Part shown: positions 1-11,200 of the stretch, piece by piece
How the letters are laid out: every line of letters begins with the position of its first letter
How positions within the stretch are numbered: the first letter of the stretch is position 1
Source: Nephrocerus scutellatus
Taxonomy: Eukaryota; Arthropoda; Insecta; Diptera; Pipunculidae
Direction of reading: 5' to 3'
Length of the DNA stretch: 64,000 nt
Assembly (NCBI GenBank): GCA_947095585.1
Contig: OX352764.1
Coordinates: 8,665,001-8,729,000, forward strand
Notes under the pieces: generated by a model
Databases searched by the model: none
The model's input: the letters and a program-made list of their open reading frames with translations, nothing else
What the model was told of the DNA's origin: nothing
Position numbers and translations under genes: made by a program

Positions 1-530
1 ACATATGAGACGAATTCCACATGAGAAAGGCAAGGACGTTCCTCAAACTTATATGAGATATTGGGAGTACTGTCGTCAGCGAAAGAGTGAATTGCGTTAG
101 AAGCAAAAGCGAAGAGATCAGTAATGAAAACGAGAAAGAGTTTAGGGGACAAAATAGAGCCATGGGGAACGCCAACATTTAAGTGGTGAATTTCAGAGCT
201 GAAACCGTCCAAAATAACATGGATTGAATGAATGAATTTTAATCGACTTTATAGGCATTTTGTTCCGAGCTTGGTGTCAAACTCTGTCAAATGCCTTAGA
301 AATATCGAGTGCAACAGCTTTGCTTTCACCAAATTGATGCAAAGACCGGTACCACTGTTTGGTAAGATACTCGTATACCATCAAATCAAATCAAATCAAA
401 TCTTGTGAAGAGTCCAGAAGAATACGATAGATGAAAAAGCTTACGCAATGGTAATGGCTTGGAAGAACACCACTTCAGAACTAATGGGGAAATACCCTCT
501 AGTTATCGGGAAATATTGCTGCGTGCGGAC
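1..530 (-). pseudogene. LINE reverse transcriptase relic (CR1/Jockey group, family C)
   Basis: On the minus strand this stretch reads as a broken reverse transcriptase of a non-LTR retrotransposon. The catalytic A motif reads ALDISKAFDRV (complement of about 275-315), followed by an ILDGFSSEIHHLNVG-like stretch, the motif GVPHGSILSP (about 139-175) and the active-site box FADDSTL (about 66-85). These are the order and spacing of RT boxes in CR1/Jockey-group LINEs. Frameshifts and stops separate the boxes, and the element runs off the left edge of the window. DNA similarity to the copy at 57185-57960 is obvious by eye: shared runs include ATATCGAGTGCAACAGCTTT and CTTCAGAACTA. Dead copy; family call fairly sure, exact clade less so. 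Confidence 0.75.
381..402. repeat. (TCAAA)n microsatellite
   Basis: Four consecutive TCAAA units lie inside the RT relic and interrupt it, so they postdate the insertion or arose during its decay. Confidence 0.9.
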
Positions 531-599
531 TTTCTCATATGCCATACTGTTTTGTTGGAAATATTTTCACTAGTTGCCTGGTTTGTTGACGAGAAATTA

Positions 600-1040
600 G
601 CTGACTACTTCACCCAAGAGATGGATATCGAAGAGTGCAGAGAGGGAGGACTGCACCAGGCGCGGAAGTTCTGCTAAAAGGACCGCGTCGCACATCCTGC
701 TATTTGCAAAGACAACAAGATAATACGATCACCGATATCAATGGCATCTTGGATTTTCATTAGTTCCTAAATGGCCAGTTAACTTAGAAATGGAGGGCTC
801 CAGCAATGTCCATCACACAATGGAGACAAAATAATAAGGTCTCCGAATTAGATAGTATCCAAACGGAGCTAAATATAAAAATAAATTAATACCAATGTAG
901 CCTCATGCCTGACAATCAACAACTGATCAGATTTTCACCCCTTACAAGTCGGGGGAAAATTTTAATGAGTTCGGAAGTTAACTGTACTATCTCTTTATAG
1001 ACTTCAAAGCCTCTGGCTATGTTATAAAGCCAGAGTAGGT
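600..1040 (+). pseudogene. Family A LINE relic, linker and RT start, internally deleted
   Basis: The DNA from about 625 to 830 matches the family A copy at 50850-51060 (GAAGTTCT, CCGCG, GGCATCTT, TAATGGCCAG, GAGGGCTCCA against GAAGCTCCA). This is the endonuclease-to-RT linker. From about 915 it matches the copy at 43215-43260 (TCAACAACTGATCAGATTT) and then reads LYYLFIDFKAS, a decayed RT A box (FIDFKA core). The segment between, encoding the RT fingers, is missing, so this is an internally deleted pseudogene. It directly abuts the antisense family C relic on its left. RT identity rests mainly on its match to the better preserved family A copies. Confidence 0.6.
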
Positions 1041-2489
1041 AGAACATTTTATCATCCCAAATAAATTCACACGACTATATGGGTTGACGATGTCCAATGT
1101 TACAAGCTTCTTTAGTAGCAACTGTTTTAACATCATTGGCTTCAAGGAAATTGGCCTTTTGTTGTTGGTTGATTTGTTAGGTTTTACTCTCATTATTACT
1201 TCAGCTACCTCCATCAAAACGCGACATATTTTAATCGAAACTTCCCACAAAGTAATTTTACTCTTTGAGCTCTGCGTTATCCATGGCTAAATACTAGCAT
1301 TGAAAAACTTTCATTTGGATGACAGGAACCTTCAGATCTTACCCTCTTGTGTATTTTGTTCTCTGTATTTATCTAACCACAACAAGCTTTCAAGCTCAAA
1401 TTATGCATAAATTAATTTCCAAAAATATCCATCCTTGTTGATGAAAAGTTTTTATGTCGGGTATTCTTTTATTTTAAAAAAACACAACAAACAACGATAA
1501 ATTCCCTGTACATGGATCATATTTTCTTAATTTCTCCTTAATAACTTCTAACACAAGTTATCCATTTAAGAAAATTCAAAATTTCCATCATCACCCCAAC
1601 CTTAATCTGTCCGAACTGAGGAAGAAAAGTGAGTGTCGTCGATGAGAAGCAAAAAACATAAACCGTTGGCTAAAAGAGGAACTCCAGAGCTACTTAAGCA
1701 ATTGAGATGAAACTTTTTAATTTTGTTAGAGCACCGCAAAGGAGAGTCCCTTCGCGTGTGAGGGTTTAATTTTCTGAATTTGGTTGCTCTTGTCCTCTAT
1801 CAGCAGTTGCATAATTTGAGTTTCGTATTTTTTTTTTGTTCATCATCGCTACAAAACGCCGAGTGAATTTCTGAAGAGCGTCCTGTAAGAAATTTTAATA
1901 ATTGAGTTAAGATGTTTGCCAAGAGGCACTCAAGGAATAGCGAAACGTTATGCAGGAAGCAGGAAATCACCACCAGACATGAAATTTAATTTTTTATTTA
2001 ATTTTTAGTAAGTTTTGCAATCATCGTATAAAAGTCTATCCTTTTAAAAGGAAATATGAGAGAGAAAGAGAAGGACTTTAGGATAACCCAAAAACGTAAG
2101 GATATGATTTGTTAAACTCAAAAGATAGGTAGAAGTCTTTTATATGGTATGAAAATAACAAAAGTATATAATATAATAAATGCATATATAAAACATATTT
2201 ATGTAACATATAAATATAACATGTGCTATACGTTAATTAGTACAAATAGATACAACTCTAAAGTGATTATTGCTATAGTAAGAAGAAATAGCTATAAGAA
2301 ACCCTGTCTACTTACTATCGATCGGCATCGAAAAAGCAGTTAGATAAACTGTTGCGCAGATTCAGTCCAGTTCAGTTCCAGAATAATTATCCATTTTTCA
2401 AAAGCTTGCACCAAAAAGCACTTTCTAAAAGATATATTTTTCGTTCTGCTTAATTCATCAGTGCAAAACCTTATTAGCAGGAATACACA
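1041..2489. other. No recognisable gene or element
   Basis: AT-rich sequence with only short chance reading frames. A short stretch near 1930-1980 and the TA-rich block at 2150-2240 show no domain or repeat structure that I could tie to another locus in the window. Confidence 0.5.
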
Positions 2490-3340
2490 ATAAACTCCTA
2501 CTGAAGGAGTAGTACAGAAGATGAAATGGGGACAAGCCTAGTAGAGGTAGTCCACAAGCCGTCTGCTTTTTTCAAACAGCTAAGCATTATGGGATAGCTT
2601 GAGAGTACTTTCCCTAGCCCTAAAGCCTCGGAGGACTCTTCTATTTTTCCACAGAAGGGATAAGTGCTTGGCTTTATTTAGGTTTTATAAACTATGAGGG
2701 ATGCTTTGAAGGCGTCCCAGTCTATCTCTTTCCTTGAGCTTTTGGCTAAGTTGAACAGTTTTCTGCAGCTATTTCTGTGCTGTCTCAATTCAGATGACCA
2801 TCTTACCTGGTGTTTTCTTACCTCTAGGATGAGTAAGAGGCAGGATGAAGACAGTGATTTGTTGAAAGCCAATTAAAAATTAAGCTCATTGCAGAACGGG
2901 ATTTTTCAGAGTGAACAGTGAAGCTGTCGTTTAAGTGTTTCTCTGTATTTGAACCAATCGGTTTTCCGATAGTTCCTGAAGGTAGGTTGGCAAAGGGATT
3001 CATCATCTAAGCTAAACTGAATGAAACGGTTGTCTGAGAATGAATGCTCAGCCGAATCCTTCCAGTTCAGAATGCTTTGATTAATGAAATTGGAGAGAAA
3101 TGTCTATGACTTCTTGTCTACTTTTGGTGATAAACGTTGGTTAATTTCCAATATTGGATACAATAAGGTTTGTACTTAAAAGAAAATCAAAATGTAATTC
3201 ACCTCTATCGTTAATGTCAAAACTTCCCCATACTGAATAATGGGCATTAGTGTCACATCCAATAATGAGGCCAGTGTTCTGCAAGCTTCCTTGATTACCC
3301 TCTCTAGGTTGACACCAGAGGTCCAACGTGGTCGTCTGCC
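2490..3340 (-). pseudogene. LOA-like LINE, endonuclease and linker relic
   Basis: Minus-strand fragments in several frames make up the apurinic-type endonuclease of a non-LTR retrotransposon and the start of the linker to RT. Visible pieces are IIGCDTNAHYSVWGS followed by NDRGELHFDFLLSTNLIVSN (about 3150-3280), the usual D-N-H catalytic neighbourhood of the LINE endonuclease. Next come VRWSSELRQHRNSCRKLFN with EIDWDAFKASLIVYK (2680-2850), and then a SSEA..L.K.LS...GLWT linker (about 2530-2640). ORF1 lies just upstream in the same orientation, as expected for a two-ORF LINE. Frameshifts and stops are numerous and the RT and RNase H have gone. LOA versus another I/R1-group clade is inferred. 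Confidence 0.7.
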
Positions 3341-3370
3341 AGAGATGCCTATACTATCCAGTAAGTATCT

Positions 3371-4141
3371 TTAGCAGTTTCCAGCTCCTGGGTGGTCCCT
3401 CATGAACGTCAGGAAGCTGCCAGCCAGCTTTAACATGACCAACTGCCACCGTTTATGGGAGATCGTGCCATCGATGTTGCTACGATCAATTACTGCGACA
3501 AAGATCTTGTCTTTGGGCGTCGCTAAAGAACCTCATATATGTGACAGGGGAACGACTATGGGTGCCGGTGCACCTTAGTTCGTTTGGAAGCTGGAGCGGT
3601 TTCCTCCACTGATCTCTGCCGCTTGGACGTGGAGTCGTTGCTGGTTCTCTTGTTGTCCTTGTCGACAAGGGTTTGAGCCAATTTGAGCTTTGCAACCTGC
3701 CCCGAAGTTCTGAGTGCTAGTTTCCGGAATATCTCCGAGGAGATTCTGCGTTCGCATGGTGTTTCGCCGATCCTTGTAATGCGGAGTGCGTTGTCGAAGA
3801 CGTCCACTACCAGATTCGCCTTCAAGGTTGGCAGATGTGGTACAGGGAACTTTACCCACTTTATTACCTGCAGCGGAAGGCCCATGAAGTACCACAAACC
3901 CACCCCTGCCGGTCGAGGGCATGCCTTTGATGGTCATCCTGCGGCGATCGGCAGTAAATAAAACACTGCCTCTAGTTGCAGGGGTACTTTTGGTCGACAG
4001 CAAGGTCGCCGTGCTTCCGTACGGTTTAGAAGGAAAACCGGTCTTGAATGTTCTTGTTGCTAGTTTACCCGAACTAGCAAAGCAAAAATTTTTGGTGGAG
4101 AGATAGCCAAACCATTTTTTAAATAACCAAATTGTACTCAA
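3371..4141 (-). pseudogene. LOA-like LINE, ORF1 (DUF4780-like) relic
   Basis: Three overlapping minus-strand frames carry the remains of a LINE first ORF. The C-terminal part, complement of about 3371-3520, reads IFVAVIDRSNIDGTIS, KRWQLVMLKLAGSFL and ends DHPGAGNC-stop. This is the pattern of the DUF4780 domain found in ORF1/gag-like proteins of several insect LINEs. Upstream is a basic, Ser/Thr/Lys-rich stretch (KRTSNDSTSKRQRSVEE) and a fold-like segment ending near VDVFDNALRITRIGE. At least two frameshifts break it, so the 188- and 115-codon open frames are parts of one decayed gene. Presumed role: RNA binding in the retrotransposon particle. Confidence 0.65.
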
Positions 4142-4233
4142 GTCAAGTCAAGTATAGACCCCACCCGTGGTAAGGGGTCGGTACATCGGATTATCAAAAG
4201 AGGTAAAGGGGTGAATCTAGACCTCAACTAATA

Positions 4234-4512
4234 TTACTCTCCATATTGCACACCTATCTTTTGCAAGTCACCCTCCACTTGTGCGTACCATCTAAAGATA
4301 TGCATTCCTTTCCTGTCTGAATTCGATTCGAAGGCTCTGCGGACTGAAGTGTTGATATCCATTCGGTCTACAATTCCTAGACTAGGTCGATATCGCTTCT
4401 TTTTCCAAACGGTACCGAAAATCGTGCATAGTCGACCTCCTACTTGATTCTTGCGACACATGATTTCTCGAGAAGTGAACGCTTGCATGACACGCGTTTT
4501 CGGCGAAGTCAC
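4234..4512 (-). CDS. Unclassified 92-codon open frame
   Basis: Open minus-strand frame upstream of the LOA-like ORF1. The end (RWYAQVEGDLQKIGVQYGE) loosely resembles C-terminal tails of some LINE RT proteins, which often contain a W..QV..DL..IG pattern. The rest (MQAFTSREIMCRKNQVGGRL) is not recognised. It may be a fragment of another retroelement rather than a gene. No start context or splice signal supports a host gene. Confidence 0.2.
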   Translation of the reverse strand: MTSPKTRVMQAFTSREIMCRKNQVGGRLCTIFGTVWKKKRYRPSLGIVDRMDINTSVRRAFESNSDRKGMHIFRWYAQVEGDLQKIGVQYGE

Positions 4513-5079
4513 TTGCTATATTTTTTCACAGTGATTCTATGTTGCTGTGGCGTTTGAGGTATCCGCATTCGAATTTTGACTGCAACTAGGCAGTGATTTG
4601 ACTTAATGTTGTCCGCTCAAGAGGTTCCTACATTTGGAATACAAGAAGCTATTGGCAATTTGGTTGAGGTTACAAAATTGACTACACATTATGGAGACGT
4701 AAACATTCCCCATGACGATTTTCAATGTACATACTGTATTCTTAATAAGAATATTTAAATATTAAAGGCATTGTTGGCAAACAAAATTTAATCTTTAATA
4801 AAATATCAAATAAATAAAGCCTATCTTTACAGTGGTTGTTATCCTTCCTTTCTATCTGTGCAAATTTTCACGTAGGTCTAAGTAATTATGTTGCTGTAAC
4901 ACGAATGTGCCATTAAAAAAGCACCTGTGATCCATATGTGCTGTATGAAGAAGTCGACGACGACGAGAACGACAACAATCACATCAACAGTAGCGAGACA
5001 AACACAGAAAGTTCGGTTGCTTCCCACTCAACTAACCACCCAGTCATCGCATACATTAATTAAAAGTTGAATATACTTG
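4513..5079. other. No recognisable gene or element
   Basis: AT-rich stretch without domains. A GA/AC-rich patch at 4955-5010 (repeated GACGA and ACA triplets) is low-complexity. Confidence 0.5.
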
Positions 5080-5099
5080 AGGACGACCTCGGTCGTCCT
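5080..5099. repeat. Perfect short inverted repeat
   Basis: AGGACGACC (5080-5088), a TC spacer, then GGTCGTCCT (5091-5099). The nine-base arms are exactly complementary. It could be a binding site for a dimeric factor or simply a chance palindrome. Confidence 0.7.
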
Positions 5100-5245
5100 T
5101 CGTCATTAATGCTGCCGAGTAGATAGAGTGCAACCTTAACCAAGTGCAAAGTTGCATGCCCATTCAGCCGCACATAAAGCGCATTGGAGCTCACCCAAAC
5201 TGCAGCTCAGATAAGGTGAGTTTTTAGTTTGGCTACTTTGGGGAT

Positions 5246-5896
5246 CTAAAGCAAAAACCTACAACACCATGCCATAGCTGCAGCTGAATTCCGGCCCGGC
5301 AAGTTGCGACCGCATCGGTTATTGTCCCTCAGCTGGGGACTCGGTAAAAGGATTAGGAGGCATTTTAGTTTTTCATTTAATGATGAGCTTTGTTTAGTGC
5401 AACCTTTAATGCTCATCATCCTGCTGTTGCTGCCGGATACAAACCACACACACACACACACATGCTTATGCGATATATGTTGCCCAGATGCAATTGAAAT
5501 ATTGTTGCTGCTGATGAGAGTTGGTATGCAAACAGCCGAATTGTATGCCACAACATGAGAGATGAGGTCATGTTGACATGAACAAGCTCTACATTCTCTC
5601 TTGGATATTTGTGGGAATAACAATCCGGCTAGGAATTTAAAATTCAATGAATGTGGGGCACGCAAATCCGCACTGGCATCACATCTATCGCTGTGTGCTG
5701 TGGAAATGTCAAAACTGTAAATAAAATATGACGAGAATGGCAAAACATTGTCCTGGCTTGGTTCAGGAAATGCATATACACGAGAAACAACATTACCATC
5801 GGAAGTGTCAAATTTAGTGAAATAGAACTGAGTTGATGACTGGCCTAATCCCGGATGGCATCGATTTCCGAACATAACCGTAACACACTCACACAC
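5246..5896 (-). CDS. Unknown 216-codon open frame (doubtful)
   Basis: The longest uninterrupted frame in the window, on the minus strand. I recognise no family. The predicted protein is Cys- and Ser-rich, has no clear signal peptide or membrane segment, and part of it (HKHVCVCVW) is simply the translation of a CA microsatellite at 5445-5462. No TATA box, splice pair or poly(A) signal was found that fits it. A good splice-donor-like AAG/GTGAGT at 5213-5221 is on the other strand. Length alone argues mildly against chance; composition argues against a real protein. Confidence 0.15.
   Translation of the reverse strand: MCECVTVMFGNRCHPGLGQSSTQFYFTKFDTSDGNVVSRVYAFPEPSQDNVLPFSSYFIYSFDISTAHSDRCDASADLRAPHSLNFKFLAGLLFPQISKRECRACSCQHDLISHVVAYNSAVCIPTLISSNNISIASGQHISHKHVCVCVWFVSGSNSRMMSIKGCTKQSSSLNEKLKCLLILLPSPQLRDNNRCGRNLPGRNSAAAMAWCCRFLL
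5445..5462. repeat. (CA)n microsatellite
   Basis: A run of CA dinucleotides; it produces the Cys-Val repeats in the overlapping minus-strand frame. Confidence 0.9.
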
Positions 5897-6114
5897 TGAA
5901 TAACTTAAAAAACACAGTTGGAAATGTTTGAAGGTTTGTTCTTCTTCAATATTTCATAAAAGTGGTTCAAGGAAATTCCGTACAAATTACAGAATTGTGT
6001 TAATGTCCCTTTCCATCCCATCCATCAATTCCATCTCGAATATTGGTAACTGGTGTAGGTCACTTCTTAAAGCTCATGTTCATATCCATTTTTAGTAGCA
6101 GAATTAATTCTAAT
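5897..6114. other. No recognisable feature
   Basis: Left flank of the LOA-like relic; some upstream RT sequence may be present but is too decayed to read. Confidence 0.4.
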
Positions 6115-6405
6115 CTGAGCAGCTACAAGTTTTTCAAACTAGTCGACAGAGGCATACCCCAGAAGGGGTTAGTTAATTTGCCTTTGTTGTGGCTAATAAT
6201 TATAAGAAGATCCTGCAAAAGCTCGAGCGAGACAGTATAAAGGTAGTCCTATATGTAGATGTCGAGGTTATTATTGTATCGGGACAGCACCTATCTCTCA
6301 TTAACGAGATAATGGAAAGGGTCCTATGCAAAATTAGCTCTTGGGCAACAAGTTGTAGTCTTGGAATCAACTCATAAAAACTGAAATGGACATGTTATTC
6401 TTGGT
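6115..6405 (+). pseudogene. LOA-like LINE RT palm relic (broken by later insertions)
   Basis: Reads DRGIPQKGLVNLPLLWLII (about 6140-6205), a decayed form of the RT box G(T/I)PQGG(V)LSPLLW. After a frameshift it continues as KVVLYVDVEVIIVSGQHL (6240-6290), corresponding to the active-site box (Y/F)ADD with both aspartates altered (YVDVE), then EIMERVLCKISSWATSC.LGIN. The spacing matches LOA/R1-type RT. The thumb and RNase H of an element in the same orientation reappear at 7050-7530, so this looks like one LINE split by a family B fragment. The mutated YADD rules out activity. Confidence 0.7.
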
Positions 6406-6439
6406 GGTCATCAGCTATGTACTCCGTGCAGCACTGACG

Positions 6440-6870
6440 GTAGGGAATAATGGAATTCGATGGACTATGACAACTTACCTTAAACACCTGGACTACGATG
6501 ACGATGTTTGCCTGCTCTCACATCGGATAATGCACCTTCATATGATGGCCCAAAATCTTTAACCGATGCAAGCAAAGTGGGGCTTAAGATAAATACTGCC
6601 AAAACAAAAGCCCTGAACACTTCTAGCACCCGCTCTCAACTCAACATTGTTGGACAGGTAGTCGAAATAGTGGACAATTTTCTATACCTAGGAAGTGTGC
6701 TGGCCTCGGCTGAACGCGGTGGCACCGATCTGGATGTGTGCAGCAAAATCGGGAAAGCAAGGGCTGCTGAATGCTATCGAAAGTCTGGAGAAGCAATGTT
6801 CTCAGCTTAAGACCTAAGCTTCGACTGTTCCACTTCAACGCCAAATCCGTACTGTTGTGCTGATGGCGCA
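6440..6870 (+). pseudogene. Family B LINE RT fragment inside the LOA-like relic
   Basis: Translates as GIRWTMTTYLKHLDYDDDVCLLSH, then VGLKINTAKTKAL, then VEIVDNFLYLGSVLAS with RGGTDLDVCSKIGKARAA. These are the RT segment around the active-site aspartates and the (F/Y)xYLGS block shared by the endonuclease-RT lineage often annotated in insects as craniofacial-development-protein-2-like. The active box reads YDDD. It is open for 100 codons, then frameshifted (later pieces around 6790-6860). LOA-type sequence lies on both sides, so the fragment appears inserted or recombined into the older element. Confidence 0.7.
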
Positions 6871-7049
6871 GAGGCCTTGTTGACGCCCTATGTCTATCGA
6901 GGGGTGAAAGGATTTAAGAAGAAAAAGAAGACTTTTGTCTTCAATGGTCAAATAGTAACACTTACCTGCAACGCTTAATATCGTGTCATTTTGAATTGAA
7001 AGCCCAGCTGAAAGTCGTACATCGAATTCAGATTTCAATTCATAGGAAA

Positions 7050-7530
7050 TGATATGAAATAAGTGTCCAGCATTGTTTGGGTTTTTGGTTGTACTCAGCT
7101 GTTGTACGCCAAATTCTCACTTATTAAGCGCTTGTGGCTAGCGATGATAAAAAAAAAACACTCATCAGATTACTACGATCAGCTAATAGATATCTCCCCT
7201 TTCCCCCTTTTTTATTTAACGCCCACGTTGTGCCAAAGGATATACCCCAGCATTATAACCCCTTAACGAGTGCGCAAATTATAAAAAAAAGCAGAAGCTG
7301 GCATCACAGGCGCTTTATGGTCAATTCCGGCGACCATCTTTAATTCTATTACCTGCCTATAGACAGGTTAATGCACCCCAAAAATTAACTTTAACATCAA
7401 CTTTCCTGCCGAGTTTTCGGCGAAAGGAAATTAAAAGTACGGGGAGTATCCAGGAAATCTACACTAACGGCTTAAAGATGAAGGATGGATTTGGTGCAGG
7501 TGTCTTCTCGGACAAACTTTATTGAAAACT
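7050..7530 (+). pseudogene. LOA-like LINE RT thumb and RNase H start, relic
   Basis: Fragments read LYAKFSLI (about 7090-7125; compare the VVRPILTY block at the end of LOA/R1 RT), then VRKL.KKAEAGITGALWS (about 7268-7320; the conserved ITGAL motif of the thumb region). After that comes IQEIYTNGLKMKDGFGAGVF (about 7448-7510), the first strand of an RNase H domain. In active enzymes this begins with TDGS, so the catalytic Asp is changed to Asn. Several frameshifts. Probably the continuation of the RT at 6115-6405. Confidence 0.65.
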
Positions 7531-7667
7531 TTAAACCTGCAGTCTTCATCACTTGTTCTTTCATGTAGAGTTTTAATCTATAAAGGATGATTTTAGGATA
7601 TTGAGAAAAAGTACCGCACAAGTTTGGAAGGTTGTAATATGGGTAGACGGCGCCCTTCATTATCTTG

Positions 7668-8106
7668 TGAAGAAGATAGGAGGAACTTTTAGTTCCAAAA
7701 AAGGGTCTCTGTCTACCGGTGTCTGGCCCTTGCCTCCCGCAAATAATCTCTCCACCGGTCCAGATTTTGAGCCGATATCATCCAGTTTGGCATCCCTAAA
7801 CTCTGGTCGTCCTGGTCTACGCCATCCTTCCAGCGTAGTCTTGGCCGGCCTCGCAGTCGTGTTCCATAAATCATACCGCAAAGGACTTTCCGAGCAGGAT
7901 CGTGCCCACCGTAGCCAAACGTGCTTAATTCTCTTCACGATGTCGACATCACGGTAACGCTCGTAGATCTCATCATTATAGAGTCTCCGGAATCGTCCTT
8001 CCTCACATACGGGGCCAACAATTATCCGTAAGACTTTTCTCTCGCGGCTAAGAGGTATAGGTTTTTCGAACTCATCTTCGTCTTGAACGCTACAGGTTGG
8101 ATTCAA
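7668..8106 (-). pseudogene. Family A LINE 3' end, C-terminal RT tail
   Basis: Open for about 148 codons on the minus strand. It contains GPVCEEGRFRRLYNDEIYER and YRDVDIVKRIK (7955-8030), then SCSESPLRYDLWNTTARPAK and LEGWRRPGRPEFRDAKLDDI, ending near the element 3' side. The same tail recurs at 43850-43960, 18800-18900 and 45990-46260 in this window. It is the region after the RT thumb of family A. It is opposite in orientation to the LOA-like relic around it, so it is a 5'-truncated insertion. Best preserved C-terminal tail of the family here. Confidence 0.75.
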
Positions 8107-8216
8107 AAATCATCAAAACAACCTTTCAGTGCTAACACAAAAATGGCGGACTCGTGCGCTAATTAAGTCTCGCGTGTAAGTGTTGCGAGACCACCACTCT
8201 TCCTACCTACCTATCT
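8107..8216 (+). repeat. Probable LOA-like LINE 3' UTR with (CTAC)n tail
   Basis: The sequence ends in a CCTACCTACCTATCTACC tract (about 8203-8218), a tail also seen at 20124-20136 and 31738-31755 downstream of other LOA-like relics. Placing it as the 3' end of the 6115-7530 element is inference. Confidence 0.5.
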
Positions 8217-11200
8217 ACCTCGTATATGGGTGATTTTCGTCCTTCATCTTTATCTGCAAAAAGAAAATCATAAAATAAGTCAGAGAATTTACTGTTCCAG
8301 AAAACCCAAATAGCAAATAAATTACTATCCTGAGTTGAATGCGATTTACACACAGCCTCACTGCGTCACCGTTTCACAAGTGTTGTAAGAAACGTCCCAA
8401 CAATTGATTGACTGAAAATCCTTAGAGTCGCAAATTATTCGCAGTTTTATTCCCAAGTGGCTTTCCTCTGTCGATTTTCCACTTGTTCATCAGTGTGGCG
8501 AATTCTCTAGGTGGAATGTTATTTCCCAAGATTTATACCAATTATCCCTGGTGTTTTCTCTTTTGCTTTCATTTCGATTGCTTTGCTGCCATCACGTTGA
8601 GGATGCGATAGCAAGTGGCCGCTTTTGAACGATGACTCGCCTCGTATTTTTGTATGAAAAAAATAATTTTTCGGCCTGAAGGATTTCTCAATTGTGGCAT
8701 CACAATTGATGGCTGATGTTGGGTGCCCTAAGTCCTTGTGATACATTTCATGGGAAGTTGGAATTATCGTCAGGATTGTGAGGAAATTCTTTTATACTCT
8801 CGCAGTTCCCATTGAGAGGGATCAGATGAATGGCCATTTCCTGCAAAAAACGGAACAAATAAAAAGGAGGTCAGCTCCTATTTTTCCGTATAATAGAATT
8901 TTTTTTTTTGATATTCAGATATAGGTTCTGAAACAGCGAAATGGTTGAACCACTTCAGTTGGGTTCTTTTGAAGTGCGCTTTTATCAAGCGCTTTCATTT
9001 GATTGCGACGGCTACGGCACTCTGGCCAATGGTGTGGATGCTTCGGGCAAAAGAGATTTATTGCTTTTCCAATTGAAAAACATAAATTATTTCTATGCAG
9101 TGATTTGCGGATATTTTTCATTTAGAATTGTTGTGAGAGAGATTCTTCTGTGGCTTTGCTCCATTCTATATAGATGTTAATCACTTGGAATTTTCATCGA
9201 CACTGGAGTGGATCATTTTTTTATCAACTCCATGTGATGAGTGAAAGAGCACAGAAATCTATTCGTGGAAAGATTTTGATTTATCACCCATTGACTTAAG
9301 CTGATTAAAAGGAGTACCAGTTTTTGTCTGTAATTATGGAAGGATAGGAATGGAATGTACGCGATTCTTAGCGTTTGATTTTCATTCCTCTCGTGGTTCT
9401 TCTGTTTTATTTTTTTGGTTATTTCGTATTGCCTAAGCCCTAAATCATACCATAGTCATAGTCTATTCTTATGGTTTAGGGGATTAGCAACTAACATGCA
9501 TACCTCACACTGGTTCTTCTAACGACCACTTCCACTTCCACTTCACAAGTTTATGGGCTTTAGACTGAATTCAACTGCTCCAATTGAAGCAATAAACGAA
9601 ATTATTCATCGCTCGCCATTTCCTAAAAAACTTAAAACTGATGTTCAAATTCTCAGTACGAGAAGTTAAATAAATAAATTCTAAATGCAATTACAATGGG
9701 ACAGCACAAGACCATTAAACATTACAATCCATGTACCGAGCGAAACATGCGAAACAACTTTTGTTCAGTGTCGAAGGAGCTAAGCCTTTTTAGGAAATTT
9801 AATTTCGAACTTTGCAATCTAAGTGAGGAAGAAAGAACTGATGTGCACAACGAATGTGCTACATAAAAGGCGCCACAAGGATCTCTTAACGAAAGTTCCA
9901 AGAACGCGTTGGTCGAATAGCTTCCTGACATTCCCCATTGTCGAACTGGAACTTTTGACTAAAGATCCGAAACTGCAGTGTTAACTTAATGAAAGGAAAC
10001 TTTGTCATACTCTTGTTCTTGGCGGGAAGGCCGGAGGCTTGAATATCACTTCTACAAATTTAATTCGCTTTTGGTTCTTCGGCGAAAAGTCGTCGTCGTC
10101 GTCATCATCTTATTCGGAAACTGCTGCGTTTTGTACATTACAGCGCGCCGTGTCAATTAGAGAAGTTAAATTGAGTTTTCTATCCTTTTGTCGTAGCATG
10201 CGGCGTGATCGCGTTTTCTAACAAAAGGATTTTCTCCTTTTGACTTATAGGAATAGGAACTAAATGGGAAGCAGTAGTGCATCCAGACGATGCGACAACA
10301 GCATACACGTAAAATGGAGAAATTATTATTATTTCCTCTTACAAATAAAATTCAGTTCATTTTAAAAAGAACCATGAACCTGTCGAGCGAAATACTTTAC
10401 AGGCTTAATGCGAATAAAAAAAGTTTTCAAATTGCCAATCCTAATCGAGAATAGTTTTATAGACGAATCAGGGAACAGAGTGTCAGTAAATGTGTTCTAT
10501 TTGTAATAAGGCAACATTAATTATGGTAACCAATAGTTATTAGCTGATGCATCAGATAAGCTAATATGAATAAATTTATTTATTTGGCTTTTGAATAATT
10601 AATTTTTTCGGTGATTGTCACAAAGTCACAATGGAACACCGCATAAGGAATCCTGTGTGATTGGTTACAGTAAAATTCAAATGTTTGCTTTGTAAAATGT
10701 GAACAATCGTAATTGGAATTAACTATAATGTAAATAATTGAACAAACAATCAACTATAATGAAAACAATTTAACAAATATCAATCTACTCGTATGCAGAC
10801 GATACTAATTGTAGAGCCATGTGAGTCGAGGCCCAGTTTCACCGCCACCTTCAGTTGATGAAGAGCGCTCCATTTTATTTTTTAAAAGCAGCTTGTGTTT
10901 GAGATTTTTAAAAAAAAGTATTCTTGATTAAAGCAACATCGATGCCATTAATTATGGAATACACTATCAAATATCCTCCACGGAAAGGATCAATTTCCTG
11001 GTCGATTTTAGCCCTGAAGTCATCTGAAGGCATCTCTGTCCAACCATACCTATTCAGCTCAGCGACCCCGAAAACTATTAATTTAACACCAATATCAATA
11101 TCGACACCACTCCGAAAACCCCAAGACCCCGTCAAGGCCAACCAAATCGGATGAGTCGTGTGTTTACTAGCACATTAATGAGTGTAACCTGTATGCGTGG

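Noticed and set aside
3575..4141. 188-codon minus frame as an intact gene
   Set aside because: It overlaps and changes places with a 115-codon frame; together they are a frameshifted LINE ORF1, and much of the 188-codon product is out of the true frame.
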